From positions 1-64,000 of the forward strand of contig NZ_PJME01000030.1 in NCBI RefSeq assembly GCF_002954775.1: 64,000 bases of DNA, given 5' to 3'. Shown piece by piece: positions 1 through 7,932 of the stretch; position 1 is the first letter of the stretch, and every line of letters starts with the position of its first letter. The notes under the pieces were generated by a model that saw nothing but the letters and a program-made list of their open reading frames with translations, ran no database searches and was not told the origin of the DNA. Source of the DNA: Streptomyces geranii. Its GTDB lineage: Bacteria; Actinomycetota; Actinomycetes; Streptomycetales; Streptomycetaceae. Made by a program: the position numbers and the translations under genes.

Positions 1-68
1 GGCGCGAACACCTCCCCGGCGAACTCCTCCAACCGGCCACGACACGCTGAGAGTTCATCTGCCCTCAT
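1..68 (-). CDS. IS701-like transposase, N-terminal fragment cut by window edge
   Basis: Reading leftwards from an ATG at 68, the minus strand is open to the window edge and gives 22 residues beginning MRADELSACRGRLEEFAGEV. From memory this resembles the start of IS701-family (DDE) transposases common in Streptomyces, which open with a similar LEEFA segment. The rest lies outside the window, so intactness cannot be judged. The neighbouring MITE at 127-309 sits in a CTAG target. The IS701 and IS5 groups use a YTAG/YTAR target, which fits an IS-rich spot. Identity rests on a short match, so confidence is moderate. Confidence 0.45.
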   Translation of the reverse strand, partial: MRADELSACRGRLEEFAGEVFA

Positions 69-126
69 CCCTGCAGAGAAGCACCAGCCTGCCGCCGCGA
101 CAAGAGACCTAACAAAGCCCTACTAG

Positions 127-309
127 GACCTGTCGTTTGGATCACGTCTGGGCCGCGGGGTGTGGCACGCACATCTGCCGCGTTGTCGTCACTCGCCGAC
201 GCTCCGCGTCGACTCCCTCCTCCGCCTTGCAGCTGCACGCACCACACCCCGCTCACCGGCAGAAACACGGCACCGCAGCCCGGAGCCGACGTGATCCAAA
301 CGACAGGCC
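127..309. mobile_element. 183-bp MITE-like element with 22-bp terminal inverted repeats
   Basis: Left end 127-148 starts GACCTGTCGTTTGGATCACG. The right end, 288-309, read on the other strand, is the same 22 bases with one mismatch (GGCC for GACC). Both ends abut CTAG (123-126 and 310-313), which looks like a 4-bp target duplication of the YTAR type made by IS5- and IS701-group transposases. The 139-bp interior has no convincing gene. This has the structure of a non-autonomous element moved in trans. CTAG is palindromic, so the duplication is suggestive rather than proof. Confidence 0.6.
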
Positions 310-356
310 CTAGGCGCCGGGACCCGATCCGGCGCCCGCCTCTCCCTTGCCTACCG

Positions 357-1619
357 TCACCAGCGCGGCAGTCGCTTCTCGTACTCCGGCCTGATCCGCC
401 GCATGTACCCGGTGTCGTCCCGGTCCCGGATGCCGGAGTCGAGGTAGCGGCGGTGGGCCCGGGCGAGGGCGTCGGGGTCCAGCTCGACGCCCAGGCCGAC
501 GCCGGTCGGCACCTTCACCGCGCCGTCGCGGACCTCGATGGCGCCGGGGACGATGACGTCGTCGGCCGAGTTCCACGGGTAGTGCGTGTCGCAGGAGTGC
601 GCCAGGTTGGGGATCGCGGCGCCGACATGGGTCATCGCGGCGAGGCTGATGCCCAGGTGCGAGTTGGAGTGCATGGACAGTTCGATGCCGAACGCCTCGC
701 AGACGGCGGCCAGTTGGCGGGTCCGGCGCAGTCCGCCCCAGTAGTGGTGGTCGGTGAGGAGGACCTGGATCGCGTTCTGCTCGACGGCGGGCCGCAGGTG
801 TTCCCAGGCGATCACGCACATGTTGGTGGCGAGCGGCATCGGCGCGTCCTTCGCGACCTCGGCCATGCCCGGGATGGTGGCGGTCGGGTCCTCCAAGTAC
901 TCGATGACACCGTCGAGTTCACGGGCGACGTACTTCGAGGTCTCCACCGTCCAGGCGGTGTTGGGGTCCAGGCGCAGGGGCTGGCCCGGGAAGGCCTCGG
1001 CGAGCGCCTTCATCGCGGCGATCTCCTCGTCGGGCGGGAAGACTCCCCCCTTGAGCTTGAACGAGGTGAATCCGTACCGCTGTTGCATCAGGCGGGCCTG
1101 TGCGACGACCCCGGCCGGGTCCAGCGCCTCGCCCCACTCGTCGCCGATGGCCTCGCGGCCGTCGAGGGCGGGGTGTTCGGCCCACTTGTAGAAGAGGTAC
1201 GCGGCGAAGGGCACCGCGTCCCTGACCTTGCCGCCGAGCAGGTCGGTGACCGGGCGGCCGAGCAGCTTGCCCTGGGCGTCGAGACAGGCGACCTCGACGG
1301 CCGAGGTGGCCCAGCCCCGGTCGTGCGAGCGGGGCACGGTCGGTGCGAGGACGGCGTCGATCGCGGCGGCGATGGCGGTCGTGTCGAAGACGTCCATGCC
1401 GACGACGACCTTCGCGGCCTCGTGCAGCCGTTCGAGGCGGGCGGTGCCGCCGGGTGACTCGCCGAGGCCCACCGTGCCGTCCTCCAGGACGAGTTGGAGG
1501 ACGCAGCGCAGGGCGAGCGGCTCGTGCACCCCGTCGGCGTTCAGCAGCGGCGGGTCGCTGAACGCGATGGGGGTGACGACGAGTTCGCGGATTCGGGTGC
1601 CGACTCCGGTACTGCTCAT
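357..1619 (-). CDS. gudD: Glucarate dehydratase (enolase superfamily)
   Basis: A 420-residue enolase-superfamily enzyme predicted to dehydrate D-glucarate to 5-keto-4-deoxyglucarate in the cytoplasm. Visible landmarks are the Lys-x-Lys base motif in FKLKGG, the DPNTAW metal and acid segment, and the HSNSHLG stretch with the catalytic His, all typical of the GudD clade. Length matches the family (about 420-450). Its ATG at 1619 overlaps the stop of kdgD as ATGA, so it is translationally coupled as the last gene of the operon. Pairing with a KdgD homologue supports glucarate or galactarate over other acid sugars. The exact diastereomer is inferred. Confidence 0.85.
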   Translation of the reverse strand: MSSTGVGTRIRELVVTPIAFSDPPLLNADGVHEPLALRCVLQLVLEDGTVGLGESPGGTARLERLHEAAKVVVGMDVFDTTAIAAAIDAVLAPTVPRSHDRGWATSAVEVACLDAQGKLLGRPVTDLLGGKVRDAVPFAAYLFYKWAEHPALDGREAIGDEWGEALDPAGVVAQARLMQQRYGFTSFKLKGGVFPPDEEIAAMKALAEAFPGQPLRLDPNTAWTVETSKYVARELDGVIEYLEDPTATIPGMAEVAKDAPMPLATNMCVIAWEHLRPAVEQNAIQVLLTDHHYWGGLRRTRQLAAVCEAFGIELSMHSNSHLGISLAAMTHVGAAIPNLAHSCDTHYPWNSADDVIVPGAIEVRDGAVKVPTGVGLGVELDPDALARAHRRYLDSGIRDRDDTGYMRRIRPEYEKRLPRW

Positions 1620-2524
1620 GCGCGGACCGCCTCCAGACCGTGGTCGATGAGTTTCGCCAGCCGGGCCAGGTGCTCCGGCGTCGGGTCGAGCAGCGGGGCA
1701 CGGACGCCGCCGACGTCCAGGCCCCTCAGGGTCACCCCGGCCTTGACCAGGGCCACCGCGTATCCCGGTACCTCGTCGCGGAGTTCGACGAGAGGACCGT
1801 AGAACTCGTCAAGGAGCTTGGTGACCAGGGCCTGGTCCCCCTCCCCCAGCGCCCGGTGGAACGCGGTGGCGATCTCCGGGGCGAAGGCGAACACGGCTGA
1901 CGAGTAGAGGTCGACGCCGACGCCCTGGTAGGCGGCGGCCGTCATCTCGGCGGTGGGCAGGCCGTTGAAGAAGGCGAAGTCCTCGCCGCCGGGGAGTGCG
2001 CGGATCGCGCGCACGATGCGGTGCATGCGTTCGAGGTCGCCGAGGCCGTCCTTGAGGCCGACCACTCCGGGCAGCGAGGCGATCTCGACCGCCGTGGCCT
2101 CGGTGAGGCGGGCGGTGCCCCGCTGGTAGAAGATCACCGGGAGCGCGGCAGCCGACGCCACCTCACGTGCGTACCGGACGAGGCCCTGCTGCGGCGCGGT
2201 CACCAGATACGGCGGCAGCAGCAGGACGCCGTCGGCACCGGCCTCCCGGATACGGGCCGCCTGGTCGAGGGCGACGGGCAGCGGACCGCCGGCGGCGGCC
2301 AGCACCGGGACGCGGCCGGCCGTCGTGGCGACCGCGATCCTGGTCGCCTGCTCGATCTCGGCCGAGGTCAGCGCGTGGAACTCACCGGTGCCGCAGGCGA
2401 CGAACACGCCACCGGCCCCGGCCGCGACCCCGGCCTCGATGTGCCGGGCGAGGAGTTCCCCGTCCAGCGCTCCGTCCGCCCCGAAGGGCGTGACCGGAAA
2501 GAACAGCACTCCTTGGAACTTCAT
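1616..2524 (-). CDS. kdgD: 5-dehydro-4-deoxyglucarate dehydratase
   Basis: A 302-residue class I aldolase-type (DapA/NAL superfamily) protein that should convert 5-keto-4-deoxyglucarate to 2,5-dioxopentanoate (alpha-ketoglutarate semialdehyde) plus CO2 and water. It opens MKFQGVLFFPVTPF, has the GTGEFHALT substrate loop, a Tyr in IFYQRG, and the Schiff-base Lys in GVVGLKDGLGD, as in KdgD. The ATG at 2524 is chosen because the protein aligns from MKFQG. The longer upstream open frame only shadows the permease gene. It follows the permease by 47 nt and overlaps gudD by 4 nt. No semialdehyde dehydrogenase for the next step is visible nearby. Confidence 0.85.
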   Translation of the reverse strand: MKFQGVLFFPVTPFGADGALDGELLARHIEAGVAAGAGGVFVACGTGEFHALTSAEIEQATRIAVATTAGRVPVLAAAGGPLPVALDQAARIREAGADGVLLLPPYLVTAPQQGLVRYAREVASAAALPVIFYQRGTARLTEATAVEIASLPGVVGLKDGLGDLERMHRIVRAIRALPGGEDFAFFNGLPTAEMTAAAYQGVGVDLYSSAVFAFAPEIATAFHRALGEGDQALVTKLLDEFYGPLVELRDEVPGYAVALVKAGVTLRGLDVGGVRAPLLDPTPEHLARLAKLIDHGLEAVRA

Positions 2525-2571
2525 GTCTCCCTCAAACGTGGGGGGTTGATGGGGTGTCAGCCCGTGTCGTG

Positions 2572-3516
2572 TCAGCCCTTGGTCGCGCCGGCCGCGATGC
2601 CGGAGACCAGCGAGCGCTGGAGGAGCAGATAGACGATCAGGCTGGGTACGAGGGCGATGACCGCGCCCGCGAGGACCACCCCGGAGCCGACCTCGGGGTC
2701 GGTGCGCAGGACGGACAGGGCGACGGTGACCGTGTAGTCGGTGGGGTCCTTGGCGGCGATCAGCGGCAGCAGGTACTGGTCCCAGATCATGATGAAGCCG
2801 AGGACACCGGCCACCCCGAGCGCCGGCTTGCACAGCGGCAGCACGATCTGCCACAGCATGCGCAGCTCGCCCACACCGTCGAGACGCGCGGCCTCCTCGA
2901 TCTCGTCGGGGATGTCCTTCATGAACTCGGTCAGCATCATCACCGAGAAACCCCAGGCACCCAGCGGCAGGATGACGCCCCAGACGGTGCCCTTGAGGTC
3001 GAGGTGGACCACCGGGACGTCACCGAGGACCAGGGACAGCGGGATCGCGATGACCTCCTCGGGGAGCATCATCGTCAGCATGAACAGGGTGAGGACCAGG
3101 GCCTGGCCCCGGAAGCGGTGTCTGGCCAGGGCGTAGGCGGCGAGCGTGCAGACCACGAGCTGGAGGAGCAGTCCGCCGCCCGCGATGACGAGCGAGTTGG
3201 AGAAGTAGTCCCAGATGCCGCGCTCTCCGGCGACCGTGAAGTTCAGCAGCGTGCTGTCGTGCGGGAGGAAGGACAGGGAGGAGCCGCTGGCGTTCTTGGT
3301 GAAGGCGCCGGAGAGGATCGCCAGGAAGGGCACGGCGAAGATGCCCAGGGCTGTCGCGCAGAGCAGGATGCGCAGGGCCCAGGCGGCACCCGGCTTGTCG
3401 TTCCAGCCGAGGGCGGTGTCGAAGCGGGCCGGGGTGGTCCGCTGCCCCTTGCCGGACCGTTTCGGCGCCGGCCGCGGAACCGTCGTACGGACGGGGTCGA
3501 TGACGGGGGCGCTCAT
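2572..3516 (-). CDS. Sugar ABC transporter permease (CUT1, MalG-like)
   Basis: A 314-residue inner-membrane permease with six predicted membrane spans and the cytoplasmic EAA loop (EIEEAARLDGVGELRM) that docks the ATPase. A long hydrophilic N-terminus of about 45 residues precedes the first span. It is the second permease of the glucarate operon. Start ATG 3516 overlaps the preceding stop by 4 nt (ATGA), indicating coupled translation and equal stoichiometry. No ATP-binding subunit is encoded in the operon, so the shared MsiK ATPase of Streptomyces is the likely motor. Substrate (aldaric acid) is inferred from gudD and kdgD. Confidence 0.85.
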   Translation of the reverse strand: MSAPVIDPVRTTVPRPAPKRSGKGQRTTPARFDTALGWNDKPGAAWALRILLCATALGIFAVPFLAILSGAFTKNASGSSLSFLPHDSTLLNFTVAGERGIWDYFSNSLVIAGGGLLLQLVVCTLAAYALARHRFRGQALVLTLFMLTMMLPEEVIAIPLSLVLGDVPVVHLDLKGTVWGVILPLGAWGFSVMMLTEFMKDIPDEIEEAARLDGVGELRMLWQIVLPLCKPALGVAGVLGFIMIWDQYLLPLIAAKDPTDYTVTVALSVLRTDPEVGSGVVLAGAVIALVPSLIVYLLLQRSLVSGIAAGATKG

Positions 3517-4424
3517 CGCGCGTCTCCCCTCTTGCGGAAGTGGTTGACCGTGACGGTGAGCAGCAGCGTCACGCAGAGCAGCACGACGGAGGCCGCGGAG
3601 GCGCCGCCGATGTCGTTGCGGGTGAAGCCGAGGGTGTAGGCGCGGGTCATCCAGACCTCGGTGGACCCGGCGGGGCCGCCGCCGGTGAGGACGTAGACCT
3701 CGGTGAAGACGCGCAGTCCGCGGATGGTGGCGAGGGTGAGCACGATCATGAGCGCCGGGCGGATCGCCGGGAGCGTGACGTGGCGCAGCCGCTGCCAGAG
3801 CGAGACGCCGTCCATCGCAGCCGCCTCGTACAGCGAGCGGTCCACACCGGCGAGACCGGCCAGGAGGATCACCATGTTGTAGGGCGCCCAGATCCAGATG
3901 CCCATCGCCATCGTCGAGTACAGCGCGATGTCCGGGTTGTCGAGGAACTGGACCGGGCCGAGGCCGAGCAGGTGCAGGCCGCTGTTGAGAAGGCCGTCGG
4001 AGGTCGGGTAGTACATCAGCCGCCACAGCTCACCGACGACCGCGGTCGCGGTGACCGCCGGCAGGAAGACCGCCGTACGCAGGATCTTCAGCGAGCGCGT
4101 CTGGCCTTCGAGCAGCAGGGCGAGGGCGAAACCGAGGAGGATCGCGCCGAGGGACTGGCCGATGCCCAGGATCAGGGTGTGTCCGATGGCGTCCTGGAAG
4201 CGGTGGTCGGTCAGGACCCGGGTGTAGTTGTCGAGGCCGGTCCACTTGTCGCCGAGGAAGGGCCGGACGTCGAAGAAGCTGAGCCAGACGCCCTTGGCCA
4301 TCGGCCAGAACTTGAAGACGAGGGCGAGCAGCAGGCCGGGGGCGAGGAACAGCCACGGCACCACGGACTTCCTGGTCGGGCCCCGGCCCCTGCGTGTCGC
4401 GGGGGTGGTCACGGTAGCGGTCAT
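3513..4424 (-). CDS. Sugar ABC transporter permease (CUT1, MalF-like)
   Basis: A 303-residue membrane permease, first of the pair in the glucarate operon. Six hydrophobic spans are visible, beginning with VVPWLFLAPGLLLALVFKFW. The EAA motif reads YEAAAMDGVSLWQRLRHVTLP. The start at 4424 overlaps the binding-protein stop (ATGA), and its own stop overlaps the next permease in the same way. It should form a heterodimeric channel with the next gene product. Specificity is inferred only from the downstream catabolic genes. Confidence 0.85.
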   Translation of the reverse strand: MTATVTTPATRRGRGPTRKSVVPWLFLAPGLLLALVFKFWPMAKGVWLSFFDVRPFLGDKWTGLDNYTRVLTDHRFQDAIGHTLILGIGQSLGAILLGFALALLLEGQTRSLKILRTAVFLPAVTATAVVGELWRLMYYPTSDGLLNSGLHLLGLGPVQFLDNPDIALYSTMAMGIWIWAPYNMVILLAGLAGVDRSLYEAAAMDGVSLWQRLRHVTLPAIRPALMIVLTLATIRGLRVFTEVYVLTGGGPAGSTEVWMTRAYTLGFTRNDIGGASAASVVLLCVTLLLTVTVNHFRKRGDAR

Positions 4425-5746
4425 TTCAGCAGGTCCTGGTCCTTGAGGTCGCCGTCGAGGGTCTCGTTCAGCTCCTTGAGCTGGGAGCGGACGTCGCCGC
4501 CGCAGTAGGTGAAGATCGCGTTGAGGCTGTCGGCGGTGTCCTGCTTGATGGGGGCGAAGTCCGGCGCGTTCGGGAACTGCTGGGAGGCGTCCTCGTATGC
4601 CTTCTGTACGACGCTCCAGCGCGGGTCGTCGCGGACGGTGGCCGCGTCGAGCGTGGAGTTCACCGGGATGCGTACGACGGGCTGGTTCTCGCCGGTCATG
4701 GCGAGCTGCTGGCCCTCGGCGGAGATCAGGAAGGCGGCGAGGGCCTGTTCCTGCTTGGTCTTGCCGGTCCTGGCGCCGAAGTAGATGTTCTCGCCGTCGG
4801 CCAGTACGTCGCCGCCCGCCGGGCCCGCCGGGGCCGGGACGACCTCGTACTTGTCCTTGCCGAGGGTCTGGTCGAAGGTGGCGATGTTGTACGGGCCGGT
4901 CAGGTACATCCCGGCGTTGCCGTCCTGGAAGTTGGTGGCGGTGCCGGTGACCGCGGTCAGGGCGCCGGGCTGGGTGACAGCGTTGTCACCGCAGAACAGG
5001 TTGTCCTTCATCCAGGTCACGGCGTTGACGGCGGCGGCCGAGTCCATGGCCGCCTTGTAGGTGCCCTTGCCGTCGGGTTCGACGATCTTCGCGCCGCCCT
5101 GCCAGAGGAAGCTGGAGCCCCACCAGGCGGCGTAGCCGTTCTGGGCGCTGCCGGGGACGACCATGCCGTAGGTGTCGGCCTTGCCGTCGCCGTCCGGGTC
5201 GCGGGTGGCGAAGGCCTTGGCGACGCTCAGCATCTCCTGCCAGGTGGTGGGGGCCTTGAGGCCGAGCTTCGCCAGCCAGTCCTTCCTGATCATCAGGGTC
5301 TGGGCCTGGCGGGAGTAGGGGATGCCGTAGTGGCTGCCGTCGATGCCGACGGTCGAGGACCAGGACTTGGCGGTGATCTGATCGTGGCCCGCGATCGAGT
5401 CCGGGTCGATGACCTTGAGCAGGCCCTGGCTCTGGTAACTGCCCATCAGCGCCGTGTCGTTGATCATGACGTCCGGCAGGTCCCTGGTGGACGCGCGGCT
5501 CTGCAGCTGCTGATCGAAGTTGATGACCGGCTGGTAGTCGATCTTGATGCCGGTCTTCTTGGTGAAGGCCGCGAACACCCGCTCATAGGTGGCCGCGGGG
5601 TCCGGGTTGCTCCGGGTCCACACCTCCAGCGTGTTCGGGTCACCGCCGGAGGTGTCGGAGCCGGCTCCGCAGGCCGCCGTTCCGAACGCGAGCCCTGTGG
5701 CGACGAGCCCTGCGGCCAGGCGGCGACTTCGTCGGCGAACGCCCAT
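4421..5746 (-). CDS. Extracellular solute-binding lipoprotein of glucarate ABC transporter
   Basis: A 441-residue family 1 substrate-binding protein. The signal peptide has an Arg-rich start (MGVRRRSRR), a hydrophobic core and a lipobox-like TAAC, so it is probably a lipoprotein on the outer face of the membrane. Start ATG 5746 is preferred over upstream starts because GGAG lies 7 nt before it and the signal peptide begins properly. It is the first gene of a five-gene operon ending in gudD. The promoter at 5802-5831 and palindrome at 5764-5786 lie directly upstream. The ligand is inferred to be glucarate or a similar aldarate. Confidence 0.85.
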   Translation of the reverse strand: MGVRRRSRRLAAGLVATGLAFGTAACGAGSDTSGGDPNTLEVWTRSNPDPAATYERVFAAFTKKTGIKIDYQPVINFDQQLQSRASTRDLPDVMINDTALMGSYQSQGLLKVIDPDSIAGHDQITAKSWSSTVGIDGSHYGIPYSRQAQTLMIRKDWLAKLGLKAPTTWQEMLSVAKAFATRDPDGDGKADTYGMVVPGSAQNGYAAWWGSSFLWQGGAKIVEPDGKGTYKAAMDSAAAVNAVTWMKDNLFCGDNAVTQPGALTAVTGTATNFQDGNAGMYLTGPYNIATFDQTLGKDKYEVVPAPAGPAGGDVLADGENIYFGARTGKTKQEQALAAFLISAEGQQLAMTGENQPVVRIPVNSTLDAATVRDDPRWSVVQKAYEDASQQFPNAPDFAPIKQDTADSLNAIFTYCGGDVRSQLKELNETLDGDLKDQDLLK

Positions 5747-5763
5747 GGAAGTTCTCCGTTCAT

Positions 5764-5786
5764 ATTCGTGAACGCCTTTCACGAAT
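5764..5786. promoter_or_regulatory. Perfect palindromic operator of the glucarate operon
   Basis: ATTCGTGAA, a 5-nt spacer, then TTCACGAAT: a perfect 9+5+9 inverted repeat in the leader between the predicted start point and the binding-protein RBS. The position suits a repressor that blocks early transcription. No regulator gene adjoins the operon, so the cognate protein (possibly LacI-, GntR- or IclR-type) is unknown. Confidence 0.6.
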
Positions 5787-5801
5787 CTAAATGATCGCTG
5801 T

Positions 5802-5831
5802 AAGCTACGAACGGTTTCATCCGTATGTCAA
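5802..5831 (-). promoter_or_regulatory. Sigma-70 type promoter of the glucarate operon
   Basis: On the minus strand TTGACA (5831-5826) and TAGCTT (5807-5802) are separated by 18 nt. This is an exact -35 and an acceptable TANNNT -10 for the principal sigma factor. Transcription would start near 5795, placing the 5764-5786 palindrome in the untranslated leader. Confidence 0.6.
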
Positions 5832-5924
5832 TACATGGCCGGGAGTTTTCACGGACGTCACACCACCCGCACCGGCCCGATAACCAGGTGCCCTCCCGCA
5901 CCCCCGTGGGGGATGCTGGCCGGT

Positions 5925-6887
5925 GTGACCGAGATCGCCTGCGACGAGTCGGGGTCGGACGGCGAGAACCTGACCGGCGGGAACACCGACGTCTTCGCGC
6001 ACGGCAGTGTGGACGTGCCCATGGCGGACGCGGCGGCGGCGATCCGGGAGATCCGCGACCGCATCCGCTCGCCCGCCGAGGAGTACAAGGCCAACCATCT
6101 GCTCCGGGAGAAGCACCGGGCGGTCCTGGAGTGGCTGCTCGCACCGTCGGGGCCGCTGCACGGACGCGCGTACGTCCACCTCACGGAGAAGACCTTCTTC
6201 ATGGTCGAGCGGGTCGTCGACCTGCTCCTCGGCGACCCGTCCCCCGCCGCTCCCCTCTTCCGCGCGGGCGCACCCGCCTTCGGGCCCGAGCCCTGGAAGG
6301 CGTTCCTGGCGGCGACCAACGCCCTGCTCCGGGTACGGGGCGACACCGACGCCGGTCCGGCGGCGCCCGTGGACGCGTTCGCGCACGCGGTGGACGCCCT
6401 GGCCGAGCGGGCGCCCGCGTTCGGGGACCAGGAGGTGACGGATGTGCTGAAGCTGCTCGGCGGCGCCCGCTCCCGGGCCGCGGACCACCGGGCCCGGCTG
6501 CTCGCCGCGCCCGCGCTGAACCCCGTACTGAACCCGCTGCTGCCCGCGATCGTGCGGACGGCCGCACGCTGGAGCGCGGGCGGCGGGGCCGTCGTCCTTG
6601 TGCACGACCGGCAGAACATGCTGACGGACGAACGCATCGAGTGGCTCAAGGAGACCGCCCGGATCGACGGGCTGCGGCTGGTCGTCGCGCGGGACGACAC
6701 GCGGGTCCAGCTGGCCGACTTCCTCGCCGGGATAGCGCGCAGCGTCGCCTCCCACGAGCTGAACGGACGCGGTGACGCGACACTCACGGCGCTGCTGCGG
6801 CCGTATGTGGACTGCGGTCGCGCGTGGGGTTCCGTCTGGGGCGACGAGCGCAGCGGGGAGCGGCTCTTCGGGGCTGTTCGGAACTGA
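5925..6887 (+). CDS. DUF3800-like protein of unknown function
   Basis: About 320 residues. It opens VTEIACDESGSDGENL, with the Asp-Glu-Ser-Gly motif that begins DUF3800 proteins, and near the C-terminus has VQLADFLAGIAR, like the conserved LAD segment of that family. DUF3800 has an RNase H-like fold and sometimes occurs with mobile elements, but no activity is firmly established. The GTG at 5925 is chosen because GGGGGA lies 11 nt upstream and the DESG motif then falls at the usual distance. An in-frame ATG at 5913 is the alternative. It is divergent from the glucarate operon and has no obvious partner. Confidence 0.6.
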   Translation: MTEIACDESGSDGENLTGGNTDVFAHGSVDVPMADAAAAIREIRDRIRSPAEEYKANHLLREKHRAVLEWLLAPSGPLHGRAYVHLTEKTFFMVERVVDLLLGDPSPAAPLFRAGAPAFGPEPWKAFLAATNALLRVRGDTDAGPAAPVDAFAHAVDALAERAPAFGDQEVTDVLKLLGGARSRAADHRARLLAAPALNPVLNPLLPAIVRTAARWSAGGGAVVLVHDRQNMLTDERIEWLKETARIDGLRLVVARDDTRVQLADFLAGIARSVASHELNGRGDATLTALLRPYVDCGRAWGSVWGDERSGERLFGAVRN

Positions 6888-6970
6888 TCCGTCAGGACCC
6901 TCGCCAACATCAACAACCTTGTCTAGATTGCCGGTTGACACTCCTCCGCAGGCACTCAGGAGCCGTATCC

Positions 6971-7792
6971 GTGCCCGAGAACTCGCCGGCCGCCTCGCTG
7001 CACTCGCGGATCAACTCGCGACAGCCGCACACGGCCCGCATCTGGAACTACTGGCTGGGCGGCCGGGATCACTACGAGGTCGACCGCGCGGCCGGTGACC
7101 GGATACGTGAACTGCACCCGGGCATCGGCGAGTACGCCCGCGCGGACCGGCTCTTCCTCGGCCGGGCCGTACGGCACCTGGTCACGGCGTGCGGAATCCG
7201 CCAGTTCCTGGACATCGGGACGGGGTTGCCGACCGCCGACAACACGCACGAGGTGGCCCAGCGGATCGCGCCGGACGCCCGGGTCGTGTACGTGGACAAC
7301 GATCCGCTGGTCATGGTGCACGCCCGCGCGCTGCTCACCAGCACCCCCGAGGGGCGTACCGACCATCTCGACGAGGATCTGCGCAACGTCGACGCGATCC
7401 TCGAACAGGCCGCGCGCACCCTGGACTTCACCCGGCCGATCGCCCTGATGCTGCTCGGCGTGGTGATCTTCCTCGGGGACGACGAGGATCCGTACGGCGT
7501 CGTACGACGGCTGCTGGACGGTCTGCCCCCGGGCAGCCATCTCGCGCTCTCGCACACCATCACCGGGCCCAGGCTGGCCGAGGTGGACGCGGCGGTCCGC
7601 TACTGGAACGCGCACGGCACGCCCCGGCTGGTCCAGCGCACCCCGGAGGCGGTCTCGCGCTTCTTCGACGGCCTCGAACTGCTGGAGCCGGGGGTCGTCT
7701 CGTGCTCGCGCTGGCGGGTGGACAGGCCCTGCCCCGGGGAGGACGAACCGGCCGAGGTCGCCATGTACTGCGGGGTGGCGCGCAAACCCTGA
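6971..7792 (+). CDS. SAM-dependent methyltransferase, PF04672 family
   Basis: A 273-residue protein of the actinobacterial PF04672 (DUF574) methyltransferase family. The SAM-binding loop FLDIGTGLPTADNTHEVAQ, the YVDNDPLV segment and the N-terminal RIWNYWLGGRDHYEVDR signature are all present. The native substrate of the family is unknown. The GTG start at 6971 has AGGAG 8 nt upstream. A paralogue with the same signatures lies at 34685-35494. The gene stands alone, with no XRE-DUF397 pair beside it, unlike that paralogue. Confidence 0.85.
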   Translation: MPENSPAASLHSRINSRQPHTARIWNYWLGGRDHYEVDRAAGDRIRELHPGIGEYARADRLFLGRAVRHLVTACGIRQFLDIGTGLPTADNTHEVAQRIAPDARVVYVDNDPLVMVHARALLTSTPEGRTDHLDEDLRNVDAILEQAARTLDFTRPIALMLLGVVIFLGDDEDPYGVVRRLLDGLPPGSHLALSHTITGPRLAEVDAAVRYWNAHGTPRLVQRTPEAVSRFFDGLELLEPGVVSCSRWRVDRPCPGEDEPAEVAMYCGVARKP

Positions 7793-7932
7793 CCGGATCC
7801 TGGACCGGGCGGGACGGGATCTTGGACGCGGTGAACACGAACACCGGCTGCCACGTATGGAAGTGAGGGCCACTCAACGACCGGAGGGCTCCGCGGTGTC
7901 GACACCGCGCATTCAGGGTTCGGGAGCCATTG

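Noticed and set aside
2554..4508. Long plus-strand open frames over the glucarate permeases
   Set aside because: They oppose two permease genes with EAA motifs and operon overlaps. The products are Asp/Arg/Gly-rich shadows.
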